A stretch of DNA of 64,000 nt from Phyllobacterium bourgognense. Lineage in GTDB: Bacteria > Pseudomonadota > Alphaproteobacteria > Rhizobiales > Rhizobiaceae. The notes below the pieces were generated by a model. The model searched no databases. It was given only the letters and a program-made list of their open reading frames with translations, and was not told the DNA's origin. The translations under genes were made by a program, and so were the position numbers. Location of the stretch: NCBI RefSeq assembly GCF_003337575.1, contig NZ_QPJM01000010.1, positions 1-64,000 on the forward strand, in the 5' to 3' direction. Below, in pieces: positions 9,416 to 18,475 of this stretch (its first letter is position 1; the number at the start of each line of letters is the position of its first letter).

Positions 9416-9440
9416 GGAACTAATCCACCTCAAGTGCATT
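9416..9440 (+). promoter_or_regulatory. Possible EcfG-type stress promoter of ku
   Basis: GGAAC at 9416-9420, a 16-base spacer and CATT at 9437-9440, ending 28 bases before the ku TTG. Spacing and distance match the better EcfG promoters in this window (14020, 57886, 60745, 62809), but the -10 has CATT rather than CGTT, so this is a weak call. Confidence 0.3.
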
Positions 9441-9468
9441 TCGCAATACGAGCCATGGGAGTTGAGCG

Positions 9469-10317
9469 TTGGCGCCAAGAGCAAATTGGAAAGGCTTTCT
9501 GAAGGTTGCAGAGCTTTCGTGTCCTGTGGCGCTGTATACGGCCGCCTCGACCTCTGACCGCATCGCCTTTCACACGTTGAATCGTGCAACCGGCAATAGG
9601 GTTCAGCGGCAATTCATTGATTCCGACAGCGGCAAGCCTGTGGAAAAGGAAGATCAGGTCAAGGGCTACGAGGTTGGCGACAACGACTACATCGTACTCG
9701 AGCCCGAAGAGGTTGCTGCTGCGGTTCCCGAGAGCGACAAGACGCTATCAGTCGAAGCATTTGTCGCCACGGACGATGTTGACGATATATATTTCGACAA
9801 ACCATATTATCTCGCACCTAGTGACAAGCACGGCCAGGAAGCCTTTGCCCTCATCTGTGAGGGCATGAAAGACAAGAAGGTGGCGGCGCTTGCCCAAACG
9901 GTGCTTTTCCGCCGCGCTCGCACGCTCTTGATCCGCGCAGTAGACGGTGGACTGGTCGCCAACACATTGCACTTCGATTACGAGATCCGCTCAGCCAAGG
10001 ATGCGTTTAGCGATATCCCTGAGATGAAGATCACGGGCGAGATGTTGGACCTTGCCAAGCATATTATCGGAACGAAACGCGGCAGCTTTGACCCTTCCGA
10101 GTATAAGGACCGATACGAGGCCGCCCTTGCCGAACTGGTTCGGGCTAAACTCGAAGGCAAGCCGATCCCCAAGAAACAACCCGCCAAGTCCGAGAAGGTC
10201 GTCGATCTTATGGAGGCGCTGCGGCAAAGCGCGGGTGCGGGCAAGAAAGAAGCGAAACCCAAAAAGACGCAAGCCCGCAAACCCAAGGCGGAACCCGCAC
10301 GGAGGAAGGCGAGCTGA
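9469..10317 (+). CDS. ku: Non-homologous end joining protein Ku (first copy)
   Basis: A 282-residue bacterial Ku that forms a homodimeric ring on DNA ends and recruits LigD. It opens MAPRANWKGFLKVAELSCPVALYTA and contains the FHTLNRATGNRV region of the Ku core; the C terminus is a lysine- and alanine-rich tail (about 225-282), which in other Ku proteins contacts DNA and LigD. The start is a TTG with GGGAG upstream. The gene precedes ligD on the same strand, separated only by a palindromic element. It is clearly divergent from the second Ku at 13.1-14.0 kb, so the two may form distinct dimers or a heterodimer, as proposed for Sinorhizobium Ku pairs. Confidence 0.95.
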   Translation: MAPRANWKGFLKVAELSCPVALYTAASTSDRIAFHTLNRATGNRVQRQFIDSDSGKPVEKEDQVKGYEVGDNDYIVLEPEEVAAAVPESDKTLSVEAFVATDDVDDIYFDKPYYLAPSDKHGQEAFALICEGMKDKKVAALAQTVLFRRARTLLIRAVDGGLVANTLHFDYEIRSAKDAFSDIPEMKITGEMLDLAKHIIGTKRGSFDPSEYKDRYEAALAELVRAKLEGKPIPKKQPAKSEKVVDLMEALRQSAGAGKKEAKPKKTQARKPKAEPARRKAS

Positions 10318-10592
10318 AAAGAGCAAGTTCCGACCATATTGGATCGTTCTGCCAGAGAGAATTTGGTTCAAGGCCAAGGAGTTTGGCGAGGCCGATGTCT
10401 TCCCATCGGACGATGCCGAAATCCGATGGATTTGGGCCAAATTCACCTGGCCCTTCGGGTTTCCGGCTGGCGGACACCCACTTTGTCAGGCGGCGTCGTC
10501 CGATGGGAAGACATCGGCCTCGCCACCTTCCGCGTGGCGTTGCCTCGCCATCCGTGAAACAGAACTGATTCAATATGATCGGAATTTGCTCT
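10317..10592. repeat. 276-bp palindromic element between ku and ligD
   Basis: The whole gap between the ku stop and the ligD ATG is one large imperfect palindrome. The outer arms are AGAGCAAGTTCCGACCATAT and, inverted, AGAGCAAATTCCGATCATAT. The inner arms contain GCGAGGCCGATGTCTTCCCA followed by TCGGACGA, repeated exactly in inverted orientation near 10390-10418 and 10494-10524. The centre has another dyad (GGGCCAAATTCACCTGGCCC). It carries no gene and looks like a dispersed MITE- or RPE-type repeat, able to fold into a long hairpin in ku-ligD mRNA. Confidence 0.8.
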
Positions 10593-10593
10593 T

Positions 10594-13152
10594 ATGGTTG
10601 CGCTCGAAACATACCGGAAAAAACGCGATTTCAAGACAACGTCAGAGCCAAAGGGGCGCAAGTCGCGTAAGGCCGGTAATAGTTTCGTCATCCAGAAGCA
10701 CGATGCGACGCGACTTCATTACGATTTACGCCTTGAAATGGATGGCGTTTTGAAGAGTTGGGCCGTTACGCGCGGCCCTAGCCTGGTACCAAGTGAGAAG
10801 CGGCTCGCGGTCCACGTGGAAGACCATCCTTTGGAGTATGGCGGCTTCGAGGGCACGATACCCAAGGGCGAGTATGGTGGTGGAACTGTCATCGTCTGGG
10901 ACCGTGGCACCTGGACCCCGGTCTTTGACCAGAAGTACGGGTATGCCAAGGGCCATCTGGAGTTCGAACTTCACGGCGAAAAGCTTTCAGGGCGTTGGCA
11001 TCTGGTTCGCATGCACGGCAAACCGCGCGAAAAGCGCGAAAACTGGTTGCTCATAAAGGCAGAAGACGATTCCGCGCGTACCGAAAGCGATCCCGATATC
11101 CTTGAGGAGCGCCCTGAATCCGTGAAGTCCGGGCGGGAAATCGCTGATGTCGCTGGCGAAGACCCCGGCTGGTCTTCAAAAACTGGCAAGATCGATAAAA
11201 AGAAGGCCGCCAATGGCAAAGCCACCGCCAAAGCTGCCAGAGCACAGTCTTCTGACATCCAAGCGGCGAATGTCCCTGATCCTTCAAAAATCGACGGAGC
11301 CAGGAAGGCACCCCTTCCCTCGTTTGTCGAGCCAACGCTGGCAACACTTGCGCCAAAGCCGCCTTCAGGCGAGCGCTGGATTCACGAGATAAAGTTTGAC
11401 GGCTATCGACTGCAGGTACGGATCGAGGCCGGCCGGGTCAAGCTGTTCACTCGCAACGGCCTCGACTGGACGAAGAAGTTCGGCAAAGAAATCGTTGGCG
11501 CATTTCAAAGCCTGCCAGTTGGCACGGCGCTGATAGATGGCGAGCTGGTGGTCGAAACAGCTGGAGGCGCCTCCAACTTTTCCGCCCTGCAAGCCGATCT
11601 CAGCGACAACCGGACGGATCGTTTCGTCTTTTACGTTTTCGACCTCCTCTATCTTGACGGCTTTGATCTGCAAGGGCTGGCCTTGATTGAACGCAAGGCC
11701 GTGCTCGAGAAACTCGTAGCCGATGCACCGACGATAATCCGCTACAGCGGCCATTTCGAAGAGAACGGACCTCTTATTCTCGATCACGCCTGCCGGCTTA
11801 GCCTCGAAGGTATCGTGTCGAAGCTTCGCGAAGCACCATACCGCTCCGGCCGCGTCAAGGATTGGATAAAGGCCAAATGCTCCCAACGGCAGGAGTTTGT
11901 CATCGGCGGCTACGTCCCATCCACCACGTCGCGCAGGGCGATCGGCTCGCTCGTCATGGGCGTTTACAATGGCAAGAAACTTGAACACGTTGGCCGCGTC
12001 GGAACTGGGTACAGCGCGTCGGTGGCGGAAGATTTGTTTCGGAGGCTCGAACGCATTCGCGCGCCGGAGAGTCCCTTTGCCGAACGGCTGAGCGCCGATG
12101 CGGCACGGCAGGTGCGCTATGTGAAACCGCAACTTGTCGCTGAGGTGGAGTTCCGCGCCTGGACAGCTGACAACAATCTGCGTCATGCAGCGTTCCGTGG
12201 TCTGCGCGAGGACAAGCATCCAAGCGAAGTCGTGCGCGAGACGCCAAAGTCAAAGGCATCGCCACAACCGGAGAGGCCGACAGTGAAACTTACCCATCCC
12301 GATCGCATCTATTGGCCGGAAGAAGGCGTCACCAAGCAAGGTCTGGCGGACTACTATACCGAGGTCTGGAAGTATATCGCTCCCTTCGTCGTTGCGCGCC
12401 CCTTGGCGTTGCTCCGGGGGCCAGAAGGTATTACTGGACAAACCTTTTTTCAGAAACACGCCTGGAAGGGCCTCAATACCAATATCGCCTTGGTCACCGA
12501 CCCAAAAGACAAAGACGACGAACCGTTGATCAGCATCAACGACCTGGACGGGCTTATCGGTTTGGTGCAGTCGGCTGTGCTCGAAATTCACCCTTGGGGT
12601 TCGACGATCACAGATTGGGAGCGCCCGGACATGATCATCATGGATCTTGATCCAGGTGAAAATGTCCCTTGGGAACAGGTCATAGCAGGCGCATTGGAAA
12701 CCCGGGAGCGACTTGAACAGGCAGGTCTGGCCGCCTTCATCAAGACCTCCGGAGGCAAGGGTCTCCACGTGGTGGCCCCAGTCAAACCCAAAGCTACCTG
12801 GCCGGAAGTCAAGGCTTTCACCAAAGCACTTGCGGATTCAATGGCGTCCGACAGTCCTGACTCATATGTCTCGACGATCACCAAGTCGAAACGCACGGGC
12901 AAGATTCTCATCGATTATCTGCGCAACCAGCGCGGTATGACAGCAGTTGCACCCTACTCAACGAGGGCGCGTCCAGGCGCTGCCGTTTCGATGCCACTCG
13001 AATGGGATGAGCTTACTCCCGGCATTGGCCCGGCTTATTTCACGGTATTGAACACGGCGACGCGTCTTGCCGCCATAAAACGCGATCCTTGGGCCGATTT
13101 TCGTGCAGCAGCCGCTCCAATTGAAAAGCCGAAAACAAAAAAGCGCGGTTAA
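10594..13152 (+). CDS. ligD: DNA ligase D (phosphoesterase-ligase-polymerase)
   Basis: An 852-residue ATP-dependent ligase with all three LigD modules. The 3'-phosphoesterase domain is at about 20-165 (FVIQKHDATRLHYDLRLE, with HVEDHPLEYGGFEGTIP). The ligase domain is at about 230-520 with catalytic Lys267 in EIKFDGYR. The primase-like polymerase domain is at about 560-840 (DLDPGENVPWEQV). It repairs double-strand breaks with Ku by trimming, filling and sealing ends. A low-complexity, Lys/Ala-rich linker lies near 185-225. The start codon sits one base after the palindromic element, leaving little room for a normal ribosome site. Its stop overlaps that of the convergent second ku. Confidence 0.97.
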   Translation: MVALETYRKKRDFKTTSEPKGRKSRKAGNSFVIQKHDATRLHYDLRLEMDGVLKSWAVTRGPSLVPSEKRLAVHVEDHPLEYGGFEGTIPKGEYGGGTVIVWDRGTWTPVFDQKYGYAKGHLEFELHGEKLSGRWHLVRMHGKPREKRENWLLIKAEDDSARTESDPDILEERPESVKSGREIADVAGEDPGWSSKTGKIDKKKAANGKATAKAARAQSSDIQAANVPDPSKIDGARKAPLPSFVEPTLATLAPKPPSGERWIHEIKFDGYRLQVRIEAGRVKLFTRNGLDWTKKFGKEIVGAFQSLPVGTALIDGELVVETAGGASNFSALQADLSDNRTDRFVFYVFDLLYLDGFDLQGLALIERKAVLEKLVADAPTIIRYSGHFEENGPLILDHACRLSLEGIVSKLREAPYRSGRVKDWIKAKCSQRQEFVIGGYVPSTTSRRAIGSLVMGVYNGKKLEHVGRVGTGYSASVAEDLFRRLERIRAPESPFAERLSADAARQVRYVKPQLVAEVEFRAWTADNNLRHAAFRGLREDKHPSEVVRETPKSKASPQPERPTVKLTHPDRIYWPEEGVTKQGLADYYTEVWKYIAPFVVARPLALLRGPEGITGQTFFQKHAWKGLNTNIALVTDPKDKDDEPLISINDLDGLIGLVQSAVLEIHPWGSTITDWERPDMIIMDLDPGENVPWEQVIAGALETRERLEQAGLAAFIKTSGGKGLHVVAPVKPKATWPEVKAFTKALADSMASDSPDSYVSTITKSKRTGKILIDYLRNQRGMTAVAPYSTRARPGAAVSMPLEWDELTPGIGPAYFTVLNTATRLAAIKRDPWADFRAAAAPIEKPKTKKRG

Positions 13153-13955
13153 CGTTTTTTTGTTTTGCTTTCGCTGGCGATACTCTTCTTCAAAGCGTCC
13201 ATGATGTTGACGACATTGCTTGGAGGCTCCGATGCGCTTTCCTTTGCCTTTGCCGGACGCTTCTTGCCCTTCTTTTTTGCCGCGATAATTTCCAGCAAAC
13301 GATCCTGAACCGGATCATCGACCATTTTAGGATCCCAAGGCTTCATCCGCTCATCGATAAGCGTTTTCACCAACGGCATGAGATTGCTGTCGACCTTGTC
13401 ATTCTTTATATCCCCGAAGTAAGCATCGCGATCACGTACTTCATCGCCGTAGCGCAATGTCCACAAGACAATGCCGCGACCTCGCGGCTCCAGCATCACA
13501 GCACGCTCTCGCCTGTACATAACCAGCCGCGAAATCCCGACCTGACCGGTTGCCTCCATAGCATCGCGGATAACCGAAAAAGCTTCTTCGCCCACGGGAT
13601 CGTCTGGTGTCAGATAGTGCGGCTTGTCATACCAGATCCAATCAATGCTATCGCGCGGCACGAACATCTCGATATCGATCGTTCGCGTGCTCTCAAGCCC
13701 CACGGCCTCAATTTCGTCCTCCTCCAGCATGACGTATTCGTCTTCGCTACGCTGATAGCCTTTGACTTCTTCGTCCTCATCCACCGGCTTGCCACTTACG
13801 GAATCGACATATTGGCTGACAACGCGATTTCCCGTTTTCCGGTTAAGCGTATGGAACTTGACCTTTTCATTGTCCGTAGTTGCAGGAGTCATCGCCACCG
13901 GGCAGGTGACGAGCGAAAGCTTCAAATAGCCTTTCCAGAATGAACGCGGAGCCAT
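13149..13955 (-). CDS. ku: Non-homologous end joining protein Ku (second copy)
   Basis: A 268-residue Ku protein, starting MAPRSFWKGYLKLSLVTCPVAM after a strong ribosome site (GGAAGGAGAG). It has the family's FHTLNRKTGNRV stretch and ends in a lysine-rich tail with a C-terminal NIMDALKKS motif of the kind seen in several rhizobial Ku proteins. It is convergent with ligD: the two genes share the four bases TTAA (13149-13152), each strand reading its own TAA stop. It lies head to head with the topoisomerase IB gene. Its core is only moderately similar to the first Ku, so this is an old duplication or a separate acquisition. Confidence 0.95.
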   Translation of the reverse strand: MAPRSFWKGYLKLSLVTCPVAMTPATTDNEKVKFHTLNRKTGNRVVSQYVDSVSGKPVDEDEEVKGYQRSEDEYVMLEEDEIEAVGLESTRTIDIEMFVPRDSIDWIWYDKPHYLTPDDPVGEEAFSVIRDAMEATGQVGISRLVMYRRERAVMLEPRGRGIVLWTLRYGDEVRDRDAYFGDIKNDKVDSNLMPLVKTLIDERMKPWDPKMVDDPVQDRLLEIIAAKKKGKKRPAKAKESASEPPSNVVNIMDALKKSIASESKTKKR

Positions 13956-14019
13956 GAGCTCTCCTTCCAATACGTAGATGGCGTGGTTGATTCTATCTTG
14001 CCCCTTTTTTCCGCTTCAG

Positions 14020-14045
14020 GGAACAGTTCCGTCACGACAGGCGTT
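14020..14045 (+). promoter_or_regulatory. EcfG-type general stress promoter of topoisomerase IB
   Basis: GGAAC at 14020-14024, a 17-base spacer and CGTT at 14042-14045, ending 27 bases before the chosen ATG at 14073. This matches the EcfG/RpoE2 general stress consensus of Hyphomicrobiales (GGAAC-N16/17-CGTT) and argues against the longer reading frame starting at 13983. Confidence 0.7.
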
Positions 14046-14072
14046 CTTGGACCGCAACAACAAGGTGAAGAA

Positions 14073-15083
14073 ATGCAGCCGGACTATGCATATTATGCAG
14101 AGAAACTTGGACTGAAACTGGTTGATCCGGAAGCATTTACCTTAAAGCGCGTCGCATCGACGGATACATTCAATTACATCCGTACCAACGGACGGCCCGT
14201 CTCGCAAACACACATCAAACGTATGGTAGCACTTGTCATACCGCCGGCCTGGACCGACGTTTATTGCTGTGATGATTGCGACGGCCATATTCAGGCTGTG
14301 GGCCTGGACGCGCTTGGCCGCCGGCAATACATCTACCACCCCAAGTGGGAGGAGGTGCGCAACAGCATCAAAACTCATCGCTTGCTTGCATTCGGCAAGG
14401 CACTTCCGCGGATCCGCAAACGCATCATCCGCGATATGCGGCGCCCGCCGACATCAAGCCGTCCGCTTGCCGCGCTTGCCCTCAAGCTGATCGACCAAAA
14501 GGCTTTCCGGGCCGGGCATGAAAAATATGCCAAGGATGGTGGTCGTGGCATCGCCTCACTCAAAAACAGCGATCTCAAGATCAACGGCAATATCGCGAAC
14601 TTCGTCTTTGCCGGTAAATCGAAAAAGAAGAACGAAATAGCAATCAGCGATCGCGCCGCCGTCCGGCGCTTAAAAGCCCTGAAACGGCGGGGACGGCTAT
14701 TCCAATACAAGGACAAGCAGCGCTGGCGCAGCCTGCATGCGGGAGAACTGAACCAATATCTGCAAGAAATCTCCGGTTCAAAAGTCAGCGCCAAGGATTT
14801 CAGAACTTTTCATGGTTCGGCCCGTGCTCTCGAATTCCTGGCGCGGATGGATGCCAACTCCGATTCCGCCCGGAAGCGGGCTCTTGCAGCAGCCATGCGC
14901 AATGTCAGCGAATTTCTGCGCAATACACCTGCAGTTACACGGTCAAGTTATGTTCATCCCCTTGTGACGGAGTACTTCAACGCCGGCCAACTCGATAGTT
15001 CGCTCCTGCGCCCGCCCCATCGGGCAGGGCTTACCGGCCCTGAAACTGGATTGATGAGGCTCCTCGAGCAAACAACAGATTGA
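14073..15083 (+). CDS. DNA topoisomerase IB (poxvirus-like)
   Basis: About 336 residues of a bacterial type IB topoisomerase, which nicks one DNA strand through a 3'-phosphotyrosine and relaxes supercoils. The N-terminal domain begins near FTLKRVASTDTFNYI. The catalytic domain contains HEKYAKDGGRGIASL, the FRTFHGSARA region and the catalytic tyrosine in SSYVHP near the C terminus. The ATG at 14073 has AAGGTGAAGAA upstream and lies just below an EcfG-type promoter, so I prefer it over an in-frame start at 13983. It neighbours the end-joining genes, as bacterial topoisomerase IB genes often do near stress or repair loci. Confidence 0.92.
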   Translation: MQPDYAYYAEKLGLKLVDPEAFTLKRVASTDTFNYIRTNGRPVSQTHIKRMVALVIPPAWTDVYCCDDCDGHIQAVGLDALGRRQYIYHPKWEEVRNSIKTHRLLAFGKALPRIRKRIIRDMRRPPTSSRPLAALALKLIDQKAFRAGHEKYAKDGGRGIASLKNSDLKINGNIANFVFAGKSKKKNEIAISDRAAVRRLKALKRRGRLFQYKDKQRWRSLHAGELNQYLQEISGSKVSAKDFRTFHGSARALEFLARMDANSDSARKRALAAAMRNVSEFLRNTPAVTRSSYVHPLVTEYFNAGQLDSSLLRPPHRAGLTGPETGLMRLLEQTTD

Positions 15084-15333
15084 CCGTGCCGGAAGTCCAT
15101 TCAAAGGCAATCCTCAATTGGGTGTTATCGCCGCGTATCTCTCTTGCTAAGTTTGCCCATCAGGAGTGGCATTTTGCAGTGCGGTAAGTGGTGAATTCGA
15201 CAAACGAATCCAATTCGATTTGCGGCCGCACCGAAAATGCGCTTAGCTTTTTTCATATCGCCGCAATGATGACCTCGCGGAATGGCGGTCCGCAAATTGA
15301 GATGTGTTCTCGCTAAACAGATGGGAGCGTGTC

Positions 15334-15633
15334 ATGGCATTCACAGATAGAGATCAACGAATATTCGCGACTACGGACTGGGAAATCATGCAGCGGGCTC
15401 ACAACAGAGCATCGCAGCTATTGGATCGGTGTCCCAGGACCCATGAGCGCTGTAACGATCTGGCTCGCGTCGTCATGGCTATCTATGAGAGCGGCGTACG
15501 TGATGAGGATGAGCTGGCGGCAATGGCAGCAAATCGAGAGCTCAATTTTATGGCGGGACGCGGGCATTTTCAAAAACCGTTTCCATTCAAAAATGCGGCG
15601 ACTCTCACACATCATTCCATGACCGAACACTAG
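15334..15633 (+). CDS. Hypothetical protein, 99 aa
   Basis: A 99-residue soluble, helical and charged protein that I do not recognise. It begins MAFTDRDQRIFATTDWEIMQRAHNRA and has a basic His-rich C terminus. The ATG follows GGGAGCGTGTC, an acceptable ribosome site, while the frame is open 30 bases further upstream. Lengths and composition resemble the many small rhizobial proteins of unknown role. The 250 bases upstream, after the topoisomerase gene, show no clear promoter or repeat. Confidence 0.6.
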   Translation: MAFTDRDQRIFATTDWEIMQRAHNRASQLLDRCPRTHERCNDLARVVMAIYESGVRDEDELAAMAANRELNFMAGRGHFQKPFPFKNAATLTHHSMTEH

Positions 15634-15816
15634 TGCGACAGAGCGAGAGGCGGAGCCGCAACACGGCTTCGTCCTTCAGATCAATTTCGGGCCAGTCCCG
15701 CAGCTTTTATCCTATCCGGCGCGAATGGTGCTTGGTTTGCCACGCGGCCTACAATCTTATGGACATCGCAAGGCCATGTACCGGCAGATTGTCGTCGTCT
15801 GGATGCAGATCAATTT

Positions 15817-17496
15817 GTGTTGAGTTCCCTCTCCCGCGCGAATGAATACACTCTTTGGCGACGCCGCCGCATCGAAGGAGGGGAAGAGCTGTTCCATCAC
15901 ATCATTTTACGTCTAGCCATCGCCTTTGCACTTCTAACCTCGCCAGCGTTTCCGCAAGACAATGCGCGGCAAGACGTTGGTCCAGATGATCATGGTGGGA
16001 AAGTCGGGCAATCTCGACAGCCGTCAGGTGCTGGAGATAACGTACACACTCCAAAGACAGAGAGCGACAATTCGACCGGCATTCTGGGCCTTTTGGCTGC
16101 GGATTCAGTTACCGATCACGCCTTGAAAACCAGAGCGCAAGACCTCGCGTATACGGCCACCGCGGGCACACTCAGCCTCTTTGGGCAGAATGGAGAGCGA
16201 ACCGCCAAGGTATTTTATACCGCCTATGTCGCAAGTAATCGTCAAGCGGGTCGTCCGCTTACCTTTGCCTTCAACGGCGGGCCGGGAGCCGCGTCGGCAT
16301 ATCTCCACCTTGGGCTGGTCGGGCCACGCATTCTCGATTTCGGCTCGAACGGACAGGATGGTACCAGACCCACGCTTGTCGACAATCCGGATAGTTGGCT
16401 GGAGTTCACTGACCTTGTGCTGATCGATCCTGTTGGCACGGGTTGGAGTCGTGCGGCGAGCGACAGCGTAGCTTCGAGTTTCTATGCGGTTGGCCAAGAT
16501 GCGGAGAGCATTGCCAAGACAATCGCGCTCTACGTCAATCACAATGAGCGCATGGCTTCCCCGAAATATCTGCTTGGCGAGAGCTACGGTGGTTTTCGCG
16601 CCGCAAAAGTCGCCTCTGCGCTCAAGAATGATCAAGGCATTCTTGTTTCGGGAATTGTCATGCTCTCGCCACTCATCGAGGGGCAGCTTTTGTTCGGGGA
16701 GAGGGAGTATCCGCTGGGTGCGGCTCTTCAGCTTCCTTCGCTTGCTGCTGCAGAGTTGGAACGCCGAAATGCCTTCGACTCGAGCGCGATCCGGAATGCA
16801 GAGCAATTTGCCATGACGGATTATCTTGTGACACTTGCGGGACCTGAACCGACAGGGGACAAGGCAAAAGCCTTCTACGCGCGGGTTTCACAATTGACTG
16901 GCATACCCGAAGCGGTCGTGGGCAGAACGCGCGGTTTTCTCGACAACACCTATGTCAAGCACTCGAAGGGCGATGAATTCGAGGTTGTCAGTCCTTATGA
17001 TGCGTCGTTTGCCGTCTCAGACCCTTATCCTGAGTCCGACGCTGACCGAAGCAACGATCCTATCCTTGATGGGTTCACGCGCTCATATGGGGCGGCTTTT
17101 GCCAGCTACGCCCGTAATGAACTGGGTTTCCGCACCGAATTGACCTACAGACTGCTCGCGAACGATGTCAACGAGCGATGGGAATGGGGTCGTCGCGGCA
17201 AAAGCGGCGGTATGCGAGCCCAGGCTAGCGCGACCGGCGATATTCGCGATCTGCTCTCGGTCATACCATCTTTCCGTTTGTTGGTCGCGCAGGGCTACAG
17301 CGATGCCATAACGCCCTACGGGATCAGCAAATACGTCATTGACCATCTGCCCTCGTCACTTGCTGCTGGCCGGGTCGACCTCAAGCTTTATCGTGGCGGC
17401 CATATGTTCTACACGCGGTCAAGCTCCCGGCGTGACCTGACCGCAGATGCAAGAACCTTCTTTTCCGGACAGATTGGAAAACCCCAAGGGGAATAG
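15817..17496 (+). CDS. S10-family serine carboxypeptidase, exported
   Basis: About 535-559 residues, an alpha/beta-hydrolase-fold peptidase of family S10. The nucleophile motif GESYGGFRA, the aspartate in VAQGYSDAITP and the histidine in YRGGHMFY form the catalytic triad, and FAFNGGPGAASAYLH gives the oxyanion region. A signal peptide (FHHIILRLAIAFALLTSPAFPQ) begins near residue 26, directly after a strong ribosome site (GGAGGGGAAGAG) and a CTG codon at 15889. That makes a CTG start plausible; the listed GTG at 15817 is the most upstream option. It probably removes C-terminal residues from peptides in the periplasm. Neighbours are unrelated. Confidence 0.87.
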   Translation: MLSSLSRANEYTLWRRRRIEGGEELFHHIILRLAIAFALLTSPAFPQDNARQDVGPDDHGGKVGQSRQPSGAGDNVHTPKTESDNSTGILGLLAADSVTDHALKTRAQDLAYTATAGTLSLFGQNGERTAKVFYTAYVASNRQAGRPLTFAFNGGPGAASAYLHLGLVGPRILDFGSNGQDGTRPTLVDNPDSWLEFTDLVLIDPVGTGWSRAASDSVASSFYAVGQDAESIAKTIALYVNHNERMASPKYLLGESYGGFRAAKVASALKNDQGILVSGIVMLSPLIEGQLLFGEREYPLGAALQLPSLAAAELERRNAFDSSAIRNAEQFAMTDYLVTLAGPEPTGDKAKAFYARVSQLTGIPEAVVGRTRGFLDNTYVKHSKGDEFEVVSPYDASFAVSDPYPESDADRSNDPILDGFTRSYGAAFASYARNELGFRTELTYRLLANDVNERWEWGRRGKSGGMRAQASATGDIRDLLSVIPSFRLLVAQGYSDAITPYGISKYVIDHLPSSLAAGRVDLKLYRGGHMFYTRSSSRRDLTADARTFFSGQIGKPQGE

Positions 17497-17533
17497 TGGA
17501 TAGCTTCCAGACAGGCGATAGGGCGCACATTGA

Positions 17534-18004
17534 TTAGAGAAACCCGATCCACCGACCGGCAATTATGGCGCTGACCCAAAAGGCCATGGACAGGAATGCT
17601 GAAAGCTGCACTCTTCTGGACGGCTCTTTGTTCATAAGTGCGAGCCGCCAATGGCGATTTTGATTGAGCAGCAAAGCGTTGGTGATACCCAAACCGACTA
17701 TTCCGACCTTGATGAGGAAGGCGGTATTGTGAATGTATGCGATGGGCCTCACCGAAAAGAGCATCAATCCAGTGAGAATGGCAAGCCCAATACCTGCTGC
17801 AGCAACACGTGAAAGAGGTGGGCCAAGCGCGCCGATCGGATACTGCCTGAATAGCCCCATTATTCTAAGGTCCAGTGTGATGATGGCGCCCAAGACAAGA
17901 CCGATCGAAAGAATATGCGCCGCGTTGACAAGCAGATAGGCAATCTGAAACCGCCGAAGCATTACCGCTCCGGGCCACTCGGAAAGCGCTTGCAAAAACT
18001 CCAT
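17534..18004 (-). CDS. Small integral membrane protein (DUF2214/DUF6644-like)
   Basis: A 156-residue protein with four predicted membrane helices (about 23-48, 62-84, 90-110 and 133-152) and short loops. It resembles the DUF2214/DUF6644 group of small membrane proteins, sometimes likened to cytochrome b561-type or CopD-type folds. A conserved histidine lies in helix 1 (NAAHILSIGLVLGA), which could bind heme or metal, but this is only suggestive. It sits 11 bases downstream of a DUF6152 gene on the same strand. I recall this pairing in other Hyphomicrobiales, so the two probably work together, perhaps in metal or redox handling at the membrane. Confidence 0.7.
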   Translation of the reverse strand: MEFLQALSEWPGAVMLRRFQIAYLLVNAAHILSIGLVLGAIITLDLRIMGLFRQYPIGALGPPLSRVAAAGIGLAILTGLMLFSVRPIAYIHNTAFLIKVGIVGLGITNALLLNQNRHWRLALMNKEPSRRVQLSAFLSMAFWVSAIIAGRWIGFL

Positions 18005-18015
18005 CAAAACGTTGA

Positions 18016-18399
18016 TCAGTTCGTCTTTATGCGCTCGGGGTAGATATCAAATGTCTTCCCACCTACGGCGATCCGCACTGCCTTCAAACGTTTTTCGCCT
18101 GGGTCAGTGGACCGATTGCCGAGTGCAACTACCTCATCGCCGATTTTTGCCGAGCCCTGGACAAAGCCGGAGCGTTCGGTCTGACGCGGATTGCCGAGTT
18201 CTACCCGCCAAAGACCATCATTCGCAGTTTCCACATCGAGCGTCGGGTGCGGTGGGCCGATATAGAGTTCACGGATTACACCCTTGAGCTCTATTTGATC
18301 GGCCTCGGCCCAAGACCAGCCGTGATGCGCTGCAGCGCCCGAGACAATTGCCGTCATAAAGATGGCGCCGCCAAGAAACCGACCGTACAAATTCATCAT
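18016..18399 (-). CDS. DUF6152 family secreted protein
   Basis: A 127-residue exported protein with an N-terminal signal sequence (residues 1-24, ending GAAA) followed by HHGWSWAEADQIELKGVIRELYIGPPHPTLDVE, typical of the DUF6152 family, which starts mature with a His-His motif that could bind metal. The rest is a small OB-like beta domain. The start is ATGATG at 18399 with GGAGG five to nine bases upstream; the open frame extends further but overlaps the glycosyltransferase gene. It is the first gene of a two-gene unit with the membrane protein downstream. Function is unknown. Confidence 0.78.
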   Translation of the reverse strand: MMNLYGRFLGGAIFMTAIVSGAAAHHGWSWAEADQIELKGVIRELYIGPPHPTLDVETANDGLWRVELGNPRQTERSGFVQGSAKIGDEVVALGNRSTDPGEKRLKAVRIAVGGKTFDIYPERIKTN

Positions 18400-18475
18400 G
18401 CCTGCCTCCTCTGCTAGGTCGTCCCATCGATTATCATAGGCCATTTCCAGCACCGGTACACGGTTCAAGATAGAT

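Noticed and set aside
10339-10753. Short frames inside the ku-ligD palindromic element
   Set aside because: They only reflect the inverted repeats; no ribosome site and no known protein features.
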